IMG/VR virus record: IMGVR_UViG_3300027848_001004
Location: 1-26,382 of that record
DNA length: 26,382 nt
Source: a virus
Reading direction: 5' to 3' (one strand)
The notes under the pieces are model-generated. The model was given only the letters and a program-made list of their open reading frames with translations, searched no databases and was not told where the DNA came from. The stretch's first letter is position 1; the number at the start of each line of letters is the position of its first letter. Shown here piece after piece: positions 1 through 7,759 of this stretch. A program made the translations under genes and the position numbers.

Positions 1-41
1 ACAATATCGTCAGAAAGCGGTGTCTTCGAAGGCATAACCAT
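1..41 (-). CDS. Start of an unidentified downstream late gene (partial, runs off the left edge)
   Basis: An ATG at 41-39 on the minus strand opens a frame of 13 codons (MVMPSKTPLSDDI) that runs off the left edge. A GGAG Shine-Dalgarno element lies about 9 bases upstream, inside the last codons of the BR0599-type gene, whose stop lies 30 bases further on. The overlap is the same arrangement seen between other genes of this late operon. In related phages the gene here is often an NlpC/P60-type tail peptidase, but too little is visible to say so. Confidence 0.45.
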   Translation of the reverse strand, partial: MVMPSKTPLSDDI

Positions 42-702
42 GGGTTCGTTCTCCTACACCCTCAAGTGTAAACTTCAGCCACTCAATTGTCTCACTCGTA
101 TTGGCACGGAGGGCGCCGCCACGGAACCAGCCGTCGGGCATTTCCGCCGCCTGCGGGATCGTCACTGCATTCGCCGCAACGATGGTTATCACATCGCTTT
201 GCCAATGGAGCGCGATGTCGAGCCCACAGCCACGCCCGTAAAGCGCATGGCGGCAGAGGCGCTGGTACTTCGCGCGTACGCCCGCCCGGCGCAGCGTGCT
301 GAACACGGACTCGGCGTGCAGGATGATCCGCTGCCCCTCCACCTCGGCGCCGACCACGCGACCCTTCCAATGCGCGACCGTCTCGCCCAGTACCTGTTCA
401 TGGCCGCGGAAGATCGTCAGGCTCGTGGGCGTGTTCCCCAAGGGTGCAAGGAACCGCCGCGCGAAGGGATGCGACAGTGGCCAGGTCAGTTCCAGCCGCC
501 CGCGCTCGATCTCGCTGGTCTGCACCACATCGCCATGGGCCACCGCCGCGGCCTCCCAAGTGATCGTGTCACCGCCGCTGCCCGCGCTGGTCCAGTCTCC
601 GGCCCGGCTGGTGAAGCGCCAGACCTGCGTGGCCTCGATGAACTGGTAGAGGAAGTACGGGCGGCCCTCGGCAGGCGAGTACTCGATGCTGGCGTAACTC
701 AT
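10..702 (-). CDS. BR0599/DUF2163-family phage tail protein, apparently C-terminally short
   Basis: Predicted structural protein of the tail tip, 230 residues. The N-terminal part (MSYASIEYSPAEGRPYFLYQF) and the central stretch YQRLCRHALYGRGCGLD followed by DGWFRGGAL match the usual layout of Phage_BR0599 proteins, where the two cysteines mark the start of the C-terminal domain. Family members normally continue past this point into a second cysteine-bearing segment with a glycine/proline-rich FGN..GFP motif. Here the reading stops about 25 residues after DGWFRGG, and the last stretch (TIEWLKFTLEGVGERTHGY) does not look like the family. Either this is a short variant or the 3' end was replaced by recombination. 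No clear ribosome binding site precedes ATG 702. It lies downstream of the tape measure and distal tail genes, as expected for tail-tip genes, but separated from them by the cargo at 843-3404. Confidence 0.75.
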   Translation of the reverse strand: MSYASIEYSPAEGRPYFLYQFIEATQVWRFTSRAGDWTSAGSGGDTITWEAAAVAHGDVVQTSEIERGRLELTWPLSHPFARRFLAPLGNTPTSLTIFRGHEQVLGETVAHWKGRVVGAEVEGQRIILHAESVFSTLRRAGVRAKYQRLCRHALYGRGCGLDIALHWQSDVITIVAANAVTIPQAAEMPDGWFRGGALRANTSETIEWLKFTLEGVGERTHGYAFEDTAF

Positions 703-842
703 GATGGGGGTGTTCCGCTCGTGGGGTCAGGTGAGCCCGCTGCACCCTAGACCAAGTGGTGGCGCATCATAGGGCAACACGGCGTGTGCAGGCGCGCGTC
801 CCCCGTCGCTCCGGTGGTCTATCTGCAATGGCCTATGGAACA

Positions 843-1082
843 CTAAGCATAATAGCGGCGAGTGTCATCGGTTGCGTGCCGAATCCGGTGGGTAAAAGGC
901 AAATCGAATACGCGCCGAGGATAGGGATGTTCCCAAACTTCTCCGTTGCAAACGTTCTGCCCGCTGCATCGCGGCGCATAGTACCAGTTCTGATGGACCT
1001 GCTCCAAGTTGCGGATTTCTTGCACTATCTCTGGCGTGCCATCCAACGTCTCAATACGTATTTCTCCCATAGAAATCGTCAA
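843..1082 (-). CDS. Small hypothetical protein (cargo block), start uncertain
   Basis: I do not recognise this 79-residue protein. The frame opens with TTG at 1082; an in-frame ATG at 1070 (MGEIRIE) is the alternative. Neither has a good ribosome binding site of its own. The TTG overlaps by two bases the stop (TTGA) of a 14-codon frame starting at ATG 1123 behind a good AAGGAA element, so translation could be coupled. Alternatively the two frames are one gene of roughly 93 residues split by a one-base shift. The middle is rich in aromatic and basic residues (NWYYAPRCSGQNVC, WEHPYPRRVF) and has two cysteines. No signal peptide or membrane segment is visible. It is the last gene of the cargo block before the tail-tip gene. 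Confidence 0.35.
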   Translation of the reverse strand: MTISMGEIRIETLDGTPEIVQEIRNLEQVHQNWYYAPRCSGQNVCNGEVWEHPYPRRVFDLPFTHRIRHATDDTRRYYA

Positions 1083-1167
1083 TTGGGTGGTAGAAAGCCA
1101 AATTTTGCAGAGCCTTCTGGCATCTTCGTTTCCTTGCTCTCAGGCCATGATCAACTGGGGCTGAGGG

Positions 1168-1746
1168 TTACTCGATCGCGCTGACGATCCAGGAAGGCAG
1201 GACCACCTCGTTGTTGGCCTGCAGGACGCGCTGAGTGTCGCCGAGAAGCGATCCGTTCAGACCGCCAACCACGGGTTGATCGGTCTCAAAAAAATAGAGG
1301 TTGCTGTAGAAGTCCCGCATCAGCGCAATCGGGTTCTCGCCTGCCTGACGACGCCAGATGAAGCGGCACCCTACGGAACGAATATCCGGCTCAGAGATGT
1401 AGAAAAGCGGTACACCCTCATCCACAAGGACGAGGCGGTCGTAACTTTCGTCCGAAAGTCGCCCGATCATGAATACGACGCGCAAAGCCGCCGCAGCCGT
1501 TACGCCGCCGGGGTAGTGGAGAACATCGAGTTGCAGTTCGCGACCTACCAAGTCCGCTGCGATCTCGATACCTTCGAGATCGATAGATCCATTGAGGTGG
1601 TTGTCGATGTCCGAGGCGGGCACCGAGAGAGGCTGGAGGTATGCCTCGCTCGATGCAAACCGGGGCCAACGCGAGCAATCGGTCGCTTGGGATACTGCTG
1701 GGGCGAGAAGCAAAGCCAGCAGCGCCGGGAAAAATAAAGCTTTCAT
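1168..1746 (-). CDS. Secreted hypothetical protein (cargo block)
   Basis: An exported protein of unknown function, 192 residues. ATG 1746 was chosen over the TTG two codons upstream because AGAAGAGA lies at a suitable distance. Residues 1 to about 22 (MKALFFPALLALLLAPAVSQA) form a classical signal peptide: lysine, hydrophobic core, then an AVSQA cleavage site. No lipobox is present; the first cysteine follows two residues after the cut. The mature part has two cysteines that could pair (near residues 24 and 125) and mixed alpha/beta character, with no motif I can name. It follows the larger secreted protein at 1838-2923 with an 85-base gap and the same strand, so the two are probably co-transcribed. 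It has no obvious role in tail assembly and is best read as a lysogenic-conversion type gene. Confidence 0.6.
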   Translation of the reverse strand: MKALFFPALLALLLAPAVSQATDCSRWPRFASSEAYLQPLSVPASDIDNHLNGSIDLEGIEIAADLVGRELQLDVLHYPGGVTAAAALRVVFMIGRLSDESYDRLVLVDEGVPLFYISEPDIRSVGCRFIWRRQAGENPIALMRDFYSNLYFFETDQPVVGGLNGSLLGDTQRVLQANNEVVLPSWIVSAIE

Positions 1747-1837
1747 ATTCAATCTCTTCTCAAGGACTTTCTATCGGCACATCGGGGCTAAAGCCGAAAC
1801 TAAACGCGCCGCTACGGCATCCGCAAGGTTGACACCG

Positions 1838-2923
1838 CTACTCGGCCGAGATCACCTCCCACATCGCCAACATCTCGCGTATCACCCGTTTGTCGGTCTC
1901 CGATAGGACGTAGTCGTCGTAGAACTGCTGACCGTCGAAGCGGATTACCGCCCGGTCTGCCTCCGCGATCTGATGCGCGATGGTAAGCGCGCTTGATCCA
2001 GTTATTCCGCCATACTCCCAGATTTCGGTGTCGTTGTCCCTGAACCAGTTTGGAACGGGCAAGCGGCTCGTCTCGCCATCGATGTTGATTGAGGCGCTCT
2101 GAACGAAAAGCCAGCCATCGCGTGATGTGTAGTTGATGAAGAGCTCCAGACTCTGCCGCCCTGACGCTGTCTCAAGCAGGTATAGCGTGACGTAATCTCG
2201 GATATCTTGATAGCGCGGCGACGATGGGTGCCGTGCCCAAGACGATCCATCGAACTCTGCGACAGTCCGGATCAGCCGACCCTCGAGCTGCCGCGCAGTC
2301 CGCTCCAACTGTTCTCGTGCCGCCTCAAGCGCACCTTCGTAGCGTTCGAGCCTATCCTGGTATCGCGACTCATCCGGGCTCACCCGAGCCAGAGCCTGGT
2401 ACGCGGTGAGGTTCTGTTGGGCACGCGAAGCTGGGATCGGTGCCACATACGCATTCAGCGCAGCCTCGAGCGCATCGCGCTCGGCGCCTGCGGGCGGTGC
2501 GAAGCTTTCATCGGCGGCGATGTCGACCGCGAGGGCTGCCATGTCGGCGCCCGCGGCTTGGGCGCGGGCCAGGTATTCTGCGAGGCGCCCGCCATCGGCG
2601 GTCGGCGCGGCAGGGTCTGATGTAGCGATATCCTTCTCGGCGAGCGCGGCCGCCCGGGATCGGGCCTGCTCGAGATCCGCGCCCTCAATAACGTCGGAGA
2701 AGGCAAGGCATAACTCGACCTCCGGCGCGACGTCCGGGTTTTCGACCGCTCCCCAGCTGATCATCCTCGCGGCTGCGTCCAGATAGGCCTCCGCGTCGCG
2801 CGCGATGAAGGCGTTGCGGCAGGCATCGCGGGTGTCTTCGAATTCGGCTGTTGAGAGGTCGGCTAAGGCTGGCGCGACCAGAAAGGCGAGACTGGCAGGC
2901 GCTAGAAGCGTTATGCGTGTCAT
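1838..2923 (-). CDS. Secreted hypothetical protein with coiled-coil segment (cargo block)
   Basis: Unrecognised 361-residue exported protein. ATG 2923 is preferred over the more upstream in-frame ATG 3010, because AGAGGC lies upstream of it and a signal peptide (MTRITLLAPASLAFLVAPALA, cut before DLS) follows directly. The mature N-terminal half is alanine-rich and helical (repeated A/E/D-rich helices, two cysteines near residues 33 and 71). At about residues 190-225 is a likely coiled coil (YQDRLERYEGALEAAREQLE). The C-terminal third looks like a beta-rich domain with many aromatic residues, ending YDDYVLSETDKRVIREML. It shares strand and probable transcript with the secreted protein downstream. 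The pairing of two signal-peptide proteins inside a tail operon suggests a periplasmic or envelope role in the lysogen, which is inference. Confidence 0.65.
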   Translation of the reverse strand: MTRITLLAPASLAFLVAPALADLSTAEFEDTRDACRNAFIARDAEAYLDAAARMISWGAVENPDVAPEVELCLAFSDVIEGADLEQARSRAAALAEKDIATSDPAAPTADGGRLAEYLARAQAAGADMAALAVDIAADESFAPPAGAERDALEAALNAYVAPIPASRAQQNLTAYQALARVSPDESRYQDRLERYEGALEAAREQLERTARQLEGRLIRTVAEFDGSSWARHPSSPRYQDIRDYVTLYLLETASGRQSLELFINYTSRDGWLFVQSASINIDGETSRLPVPNWFRDNDTEIWEYGGITGSSALTIAHQIAEADRAVIRFDGQQFYDDYVLSETDKRVIREMLAMWEVISAE

Positions 2924-3047
2924 TAAAAGCCTCTGCTGAGAATTCGGTTTCCATAAATAGTCCCATCGGTTGGCCGACCCGTCAACCGACATTCCCAAGT
3001 GGATTTCCACCTAACGGGATTACCGCTCGAGACGGCTGGTAGGTCAG

Positions 3048-3404
3048 CTACCGATCATCTCTGCCCACGCCGCATCTACAGCGAACTTGTCCCGCACAAT
3101 AGACATTGGTCTTCCAAATTGCTGCGGCAAGCCTGAACGACCGGTCTGGTGCAGCTGCACCGCAGCATTCATCGACGTAGACTGGAAGTTTAGGGCCGGT
3201 CACGTCGTGAAGAACGTGCCTCGTCTGCAACTTTGCACTGACGGCTTGCTGCGCATAGCTGCCGCAACAACGCCGCGCAGTATTTGGCGCTCTGAGCTGG
3301 ACCGGTCCTCCGCTGCGCCGAGCACGAAGGTCTGGTTTATAATCGGCGTCGTTGTGTGTGACACCGCCAACGGCCTTTTGGAGCCTTCGTTGAGCGCGTT
3401 TCAT
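3048..3404 (-). CDS. Hypothetical cysteine-rich protein (cargo block)
   Basis: A 118-residue frame starting at ATG 3404 behind a strong GGGAGGCGGAG ribosome binding site. It begins 35 bases downstream of the stop of the distal tail gene. The product is basic, with seven cysteines, two of them adjacent pairs (RRCCGS, DECCGA) and a final cluster NVYCAGQVRCRCG. No signal peptide is seen. The plus strand is also open across this stretch, and codon use is less GC-rich at third positions than in the tail genes, so coding is plausible but not certain. The good ribosome binding site and operon position favour the minus-strand reading. No family is recognised. Confidence 0.4.
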   Translation of the reverse strand: MKRAQRRLQKAVGGVTHNDADYKPDLRARRSGGPVQLRAPNTARRCCGSYAQQAVSAKLQTRHVLHDVTGPKLPVYVDECCGAAAPDRSFRLAAAIWKTNVYCAGQVRCRCGVGRDDR

Positions 3405-3438
3405 ATTGCTCCGCCTCCCTTGATGGGGTTGCCCGCCC

Positions 3439-4605
3439 TCACCCCGCAACCTCCACGACCGGCAGGGTCACTTCGCTTGCGACGGCCCCATGCTGGATCT
3501 CCACCCGGTCGGCGTCTGCGCGGACCGCCATTAGAAAATGCACTCTGGTCCCTATTGGCACTGGTTCGCCAAGGTTCGAAGACAGCGTCAGCCGATGGTT
3601 GAGCCCGTCCGCGATGGCAGCAGTAATCGTCCGGAACCGCAACGCACCGGGCATTTCCAGCATGATCGGGCGCCCAACATAAGCCGCAAGCGCTGCGACC
3701 GGCACCACACGCATGATCACGGATCCCGAGGTCATCGCGACGCGCAGCTGCAGCTCACGCCCCCAGGTTGGCAGCCAGAAGCTGGTCTGCCGCCCGCGCA
3801 GGGACCAGAGCCAGCGGCGCAGGGCATGATGTGCGGTGGGACCTTGGGCCTTCAGCGTAATCGCCTCACTGCGTTCGAACACGTCACGCAGCGGCTCGAT
3901 CATCACCGGGCCGAAGCCGTTGTCGACATACTCGACGGCGCGCCGCAGGCTGGCGCTCAGCGGTCCACGGACGATGCTCGGATCGGTCTGGACAGGACGG
4001 CCAAGATAGGTGGGCAGTGTCGGGGCCGCGAGGTCGGGCGCATCGCGCAGCAGGAAACTTGCGGTCACCGTGCCGTCACCTTGGCGTCGGCGTGCGATCT
4101 CCACGGCCGAGGTCAGCACACCGGCGCGGACCGGCACGACAGTGATCCGGCGGGCGGCCACAGTCAGGGCGGGCAGATGCTGTCCCAGCGGCTCCGCAAG
4201 GATCAGCCGGTCCGCTTGAACGGCAGTGATTTCCACCACCGCTGCTTCCCCACCATCCACCGCGATCGCTACCAGACCACCCGCCCGGAAGTCCGACACG
4301 CCGGTGTCGATCAGGATCTCCGCAGCCCCCTGTGCCAGATCGGCGTCCGGCTGCAGTGCCATGTGCCAGAGCGGTACCAACCATTCCCCGGCAAAGCCCG
4401 CCCGCGCCAGTTCCGCCGCCCGCGCCATGCCGAGTGCATCCAGCCTGTGCCTGAACGTCACGATCTCACGCGGACGGGCGCGCAGCGCGATCCGCTGTTC
4501 GCCAGCCCGCGCCTGCAGCACATCAGTGCGCCATTCCAGCACCTCCTTGATCTCCTGCGCCGTTGCAAAGGGCCAGAGCGGCAGCTGGCCATTGGGATCA
4601 GGCAT
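3439..4605 (-). CDS. Phage distal tail protein (downstream of tape measure)
   Basis: Predicted tail structural protein of 388 residues. Its ATG (4605) overlaps the end of the tape measure gene by 8 bases, so translation is coupled. The N-terminal stretch with EVLEWRTDVLQARAGEQRIALRARPRE resembles the start of siphovirus tail proteins that form the distal tail or hub, which often carry an E-W-x-T-D-V...EQR.ALR pattern. The middle has predicted beta-rich segments, a conserved-looking WLWSLRGRQTSFWLPTWGREL, and a C-terminal beta domain. Position directly after the tape measure and before the BR0599-type protein fits a distal tail (Dit) or hub component. I cannot assign the exact tail position. 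No transmembrane or signal segment is present. Confidence 0.7.
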   Translation of the reverse strand: MPDPNGQLPLWPFATAQEIKEVLEWRTDVLQARAGEQRIALRARPREIVTFRHRLDALGMARAAELARAGFAGEWLVPLWHMALQPDADLAQGAAEILIDTGVSDFRAGGLVAIAVDGGEAAVVEITAVQADRLILAEPLGQHLPALTVAARRITVVPVRAGVLTSAVEIARRRQGDGTVTASFLLRDAPDLAAPTLPTYLGRPVQTDPSIVRGPLSASLRRAVEYVDNGFGPVMIEPLRDVFERSEAITLKAQGPTAHHALRRWLWSLRGRQTSFWLPTWGRELQLRVAMTSGSVIMRVVPVAALAAYVGRPIMLEMPGALRFRTITAAIADGLNHRLTLSSNLGEPVPIGTRVHFLMAVRADADRVEIQHGAVASEVTLPVVEVAG

Positions 4606-7075
4606 TGATCGCCCCGCGATTGCGGCGGATGACGTTCAGGATCGCGCGTTCGCCAGAGGGCGTGGCGAGGTAGTCGCCAACAATCGAGGGGTCGAGCACG
4701 TTGATGATCCGAGTGGACATTGCGGGGGCTGCAGATGCCGCGCCATCGCCGTTGATCTGGCCGTTCATCTCGACGCCGAGCCGTCCACCCCGGCCACGAC
4801 GCAGCGGCAGGATCGCCTCAGGTCCCGCCTCACCCATCAACCCGATCCCGCGTGCAAACGGAAACACCGTCGGGCGATCGACGACCCCACCCCGGGCAAA
4901 GGCCGTGAGTTCCTGGCCACCACCAAAGACACCGCCCCGCGCAAACCCGAACAGGCTTGCGAAAAAACCGCCGCCGCCACTCCCACCCGCGCCACCGCCA
5001 GAAAAGGCACTGATCAGTGCGTTCTCGATCGGCTTGAAGGCGAGATCAATCAGCCGGTTGGCGAGGTTGCCCGCGATACCTGCAATGGCACTGGCGAATG
5101 TCTGCCAAGTGAACTCGCCAGCCTTCAGGGCGTCCTTGATGGGTCCGGTGATATCCTGCGCGAGGCCTTGTGCAATTTCACGCGAGCGGTCTTGTGCCGC
5201 GCGCAGCGCGTCCGCGGTCGCCTCCCAAGCCGTGCGCGCGGTATCGGCGCCCTCGCGCAGCGCGTCACCAGCGCTCCGACCGGCGCCGCCTGCACTGCCT
5301 GCTGCCTCTTCTGTGGCCTCCAACGTCTCTTCCAGCGCCTCGGCAGCCGCACGCGCGCCATTCAGCCCGGCCTCCGCCGCCACCCCGCTCGCCGTGACCG
5401 CCTCCCGAAGTGCTGCAACAGACTGGAGTGGAGCCGTCGCGGCACTGACAACACCGGCCATCATCTCGCGCAGCGCCGCGGCCTGCGCGCGGGCATCAGA
5501 TGCGTATTGGTCGAGCCCGAGATCGGGCGGTGCAATCGGATCGGAGTTGAAGGCGGCCGCGAACGCGTCGCGTGCCTCGGTGCCTGCCTCTGCTGCGGAG
5601 CCTGCAAACGGGTTGTCGATCCGGCCTAGCTCCAGATTGCCGATCAGCGACACCCGGCGCTCCACGCCCAGCGCCTCGAGCCCCGTGTTGATCCCCTCCA
5701 GAAACCCGTTGATGCGCTCACCGACACCATTGAGCATGGCCTCAACACCCGCGATCAGCGCATTGGCCGCTTGGAATGCGAAATCCCCAATCGTGCCCGG
5801 CAGCGCGCCCCAAAGCACCTTGATCGCCTCAAACGCGCCTTGGAATGTGTTGAGCACGGCATTGCCAAAGCCGACCACGGCCGCGAGCGAGGTCTGCAGT
5901 GCCTCGGCGATGGCGGCTTTGATCTCGGACCAGCTGGCGATGATCCGCAGACCCATGGCAAGTGTGCCCAGCGCCATGCGTTCCGCGACCTCGCGCGCAA
6001 GATCGCCCAGCAGCGACAGCGCGGTGCCAAAGCCGCCCGCGCCGCGCACGAGGCGACCGAACCAGTGGACCAGTTCTCCCGCCCCAACGATCAAGGCGAT
6101 AAAGGGTAGGCGCAGCAGTGCCCCGCGCAGGATCACCAGTGCCATGGCGAGCCCCCGGACCGAGACAGCTGCCGCGATCTTGGCCGTCACGAACCGGCCT
6201 GCCATCAGGGTTGCGATACCGGTTGCGTAGGCCGTCAGACGCCCGAGGTTCTCGAAGAGTGTGCGGATCGCAACACCCAGCGGCCCTGTGGTGCGCGCAA
6301 CAGCAGCCATCGCACCAGCCACGGCCTCGAGCGCAGGGGCGGCAGCCACTGCCAACTGGTTTGACAGCCCTCGCCAGATCAGACCCAGCCGCGAGATCGC
6401 ATCGTTGGTCCGCTCGATCTGCGCGGCATCCTGATCGGAGACCACCACCCCGAAGTCGCGCACATCTTGCGTGGCCTGGCGGAGCGTGACCGTGTCAATG
6501 CGGGTGAACACCAGACCAGCACGATCACCAAATAGCTGCGAGGCGACTGCGGCGCGCTCGGCTTCGGGCACGAACTCTGCCAGTCGATCCTGAATAAGCG
6601 CGATACGCTGATCGAGCGGCAGCGCTTGCAACTCGGCCGCCGACAGGCGCAACCGGTCAAGCGCGTCCGCAGCAGGCCCGGTGCCCGCAGCGGCCTGGCT
6701 CAGCCGCCGCGTCAGCTGCATGGTGGCCTGTTCGATCTGCCCCATCGACACGCCCGCCAGATCGCCCGCGCGCTCCAGAACCTGAATGCTCTCGACCGTG
6801 GTGTCGAGCGAGGCGGCCAGCTTGGCTTGCGCATCAACTGTCTGGAGCCCTGAGCGGATCATCGCTGTCGCTGCGACCGCGATTGCGGCGGCGGCAGCAG
6901 CCATTGCCACGCGGGCGCGCCGCGCAAAGACTGCCAGCCGGGCATTCGCGCTCTCCATCTCGCGCGACAGCCGCCCAAACCCGCGTGATCCAGCCTCGCC
7001 GACACCCACCAGCTCGGCCTGCACCTGTCGCCCGCCGGTGGCGGACAGCCGTACGCTGACGCGCTTCTCAGTCAT
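4598..7075 (-). CDS. Tail tape measure protein
   Basis: Sets tail length and helps DNA ejection; 825 residues, by far the longest tail gene. The N-terminus (MTEKRVSVRLSATGGRQVQAEL) leads into a helical, alanine-rich region with a hydrophobic stretch around residues 58-74 and others around 320-345, as usual for tape measures. Residues about 540-660 are rich in A/E/R and probably coiled. The C-terminal 120 residues hold the typical glycine-rich signature: GGGAGGSGGGGF, then FARGGVF, FARGGVVDRPTVFPFARG, MGEAGPEAILPLRRG. ATG 7075 overlaps the stop of the frameshifted chaperone by 8 bases, and its own end overlaps the next gene. At roughly 0.15 nm per residue the length would suggest a tail on the order of 120 nm, which is inference from family behaviour. 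Confidence 0.93.
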   Translation of the reverse strand: MTEKRVSVRLSATGGRQVQAELVGVGEAGSRGFGRLSREMESANARLAVFARRARVAMAAAAAAIAVAATAMIRSGLQTVDAQAKLAASLDTTVESIQVLERAGDLAGVSMGQIEQATMQLTRRLSQAAAGTGPAADALDRLRLSAAELQALPLDQRIALIQDRLAEFVPEAERAAVASQLFGDRAGLVFTRIDTVTLRQATQDVRDFGVVVSDQDAAQIERTNDAISRLGLIWRGLSNQLAVAAAPALEAVAGAMAAVARTTGPLGVAIRTLFENLGRLTAYATGIATLMAGRFVTAKIAAAVSVRGLAMALVILRGALLRLPFIALIVGAGELVHWFGRLVRGAGGFGTALSLLGDLAREVAERMALGTLAMGLRIIASWSEIKAAIAEALQTSLAAVVGFGNAVLNTFQGAFEAIKVLWGALPGTIGDFAFQAANALIAGVEAMLNGVGERINGFLEGINTGLEALGVERRVSLIGNLELGRIDNPFAGSAAEAGTEARDAFAAAFNSDPIAPPDLGLDQYASDARAQAAALREMMAGVVSAATAPLQSVAALREAVTASGVAAEAGLNGARAAAEALEETLEATEEAAGSAGGAGRSAGDALREGADTARTAWEATADALRAAQDRSREIAQGLAQDITGPIKDALKAGEFTWQTFASAIAGIAGNLANRLIDLAFKPIENALISAFSGGGAGGSGGGGFFASLFGFARGGVFGGGQELTAFARGGVVDRPTVFPFARGIGLMGEAGPEAILPLRRGRGGRLGVEMNGQINGDGAASAAPAMSTRIINVLDPSIVGDYLATPSGERAILNVIRRNRGAINA

Positions 7076-7756
7076 GCTGTCCTCCCAATTGTGTGTCCGT
7101 TTGCTCTTTGAGTTTGCGCACCATCACGGCTTCGATGACCGGGAGGAGTTCCACAGCCGCGCGCGGATCGATGCCCAGTGCATCCGCCATGGCCAAGGCC
7201 GCGCTCATGTCCCAGCCCAGCACGAGACTTGGCAGTGCGCCCGGCATTGCGCGGATCTGACCACCCAGCCGCCCGGCCAGGTCCCAGACCTGCCAGCCGT
7301 CCAGCGTGCGTGGGGCGTTCAGGATTTGCGGGCAGTCCTGGCAGTTTTGCGTGCACGCTGCACAGTAGTCTGCGCCCCCGCCGTAGACCCAGTCGGCAAG
7401 GGCGCGGAGACGTTTTTTTCCGCTTCCAGCTCCAGACCCTTCGCAACATAACCCATCTGGAAACGCTCGAAGATCGGCCAGATGTCGAGCAGTGCGGTGA
7501 TCCCCTCGGGACTGATCGGCATTGGAGTGTCCTCGGCATCGCCGACACCTTCCCAATCGAGGATGGCACGTTCGGCCAGCGCCTTGCCGAAGATCACGGC
7601 GATCTCGTCATCGCTGGTGCCCTCAGGCAGGCCGCGCACGGCCGGGTCGCTGCGCGCCGCCACCATCAGCGCGGTGGTCAGCGGTTCGACCCGGACGCGC
7701 ACGCCAAGGCAAAGAGCGAGCCAGTACGGCTCGCGGGCAAGGTTCAGGCGCAGCAT
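7068..7756 (-). CDS. Tail assembly chaperone, frameshifted long form (gpGT-like)
   Basis: A 229-residue fusion made when ribosomes slip -1 at the A AAA AAC heptamer (7418-7412). Residues 1-115 are shared with the short form; residues 116-229 come from the -1 frame, which ends at the TGA overlapping the tape measure start. Long and short chaperones hold the tape measure soluble and recruit tail tube subunits during siphovirus tail assembly. The -1 part begins RLRALADWVYGGGADYC and contains four cysteines spaced CxxC-x3-CxxC (CAACTQNCQDC), which could bind a metal. The rest is helical and ends in KLKEQTDTQLGGQHD. The -1 frame has no good start of its own after the slip, and its coding quality is as high as the neighbours, so fusion is the natural reading. 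Confidence 0.85.
7319..7756 (-). CDS. Tail assembly chaperone, short form (gpG-like)
   Basis: Unshifted product of 145 residues, made by most ribosomes. ATG 7756 lies 3 bases after the stop of the tail tube gene, so it is coupled to it. Residues 1-115 form the chaperone domain (MLRLNLAREPYWLALCLGVRV, then a helical body with DIWPIFERFQMGYVAKGLELE). After the slippery site the zero frame continues for 30 residues of low-complexity, basic sequence (VSAPLPTGSTAGAQ then RARKTARTARKS) that looks like read-out rather than selected protein. That pattern is what known lambda G/GT-type genes show. Position between tail tube and tape measure is the conserved place for this gene. Confidence 0.85.
   Translation of the reverse strand: MLRLNLAREPYWLALCLGVRVRVEPLTTALMVAARSDPAVRGLPEGTSDDEIAVIFGKALAERAILDWEGVGDAEDTPMPISPEGITALLDIWPIFERFQMGYVAKGLELEAEKNVSAPLPTGSTAGAQTTVQRARKTARTARKS
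7412..7418 (-). other. -1 ribosomal frameshift slippery heptamer A AAA AAC
   Basis: In the zero frame the codons are GAA AAA AAC (Glu113, Lys114, Asn115 of the short chaperone), giving the canonical X XXY YYZ heptamer A AAA AAC. Both tRNAs can re-pair after a -1 slip, and the next codon becomes CGT, which opens exactly the frame encoding the long chaperone. The seven-A run is on the minus strand (seven Ts at 7413-7419 on the plus strand). I did not establish a downstream stimulatory structure. Confidence 0.85.
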
Positions 7757-7759
7757 GGA

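Noticed and set aside
3087-3602. Plus-strand frame opposite the small cysteine-rich cargo gene
   Set aside because: Its second half is antisense to the distal tail protein and it has no ribosome binding site; the minus-strand reading has a strong one. The first half stays ambiguous.
4226-5629. Long plus-strand frames opposite the tape measure and distal tail genes
   Set aside because: They are serine/proline/alanine-rich antisense frames typical of GC-rich DNA.
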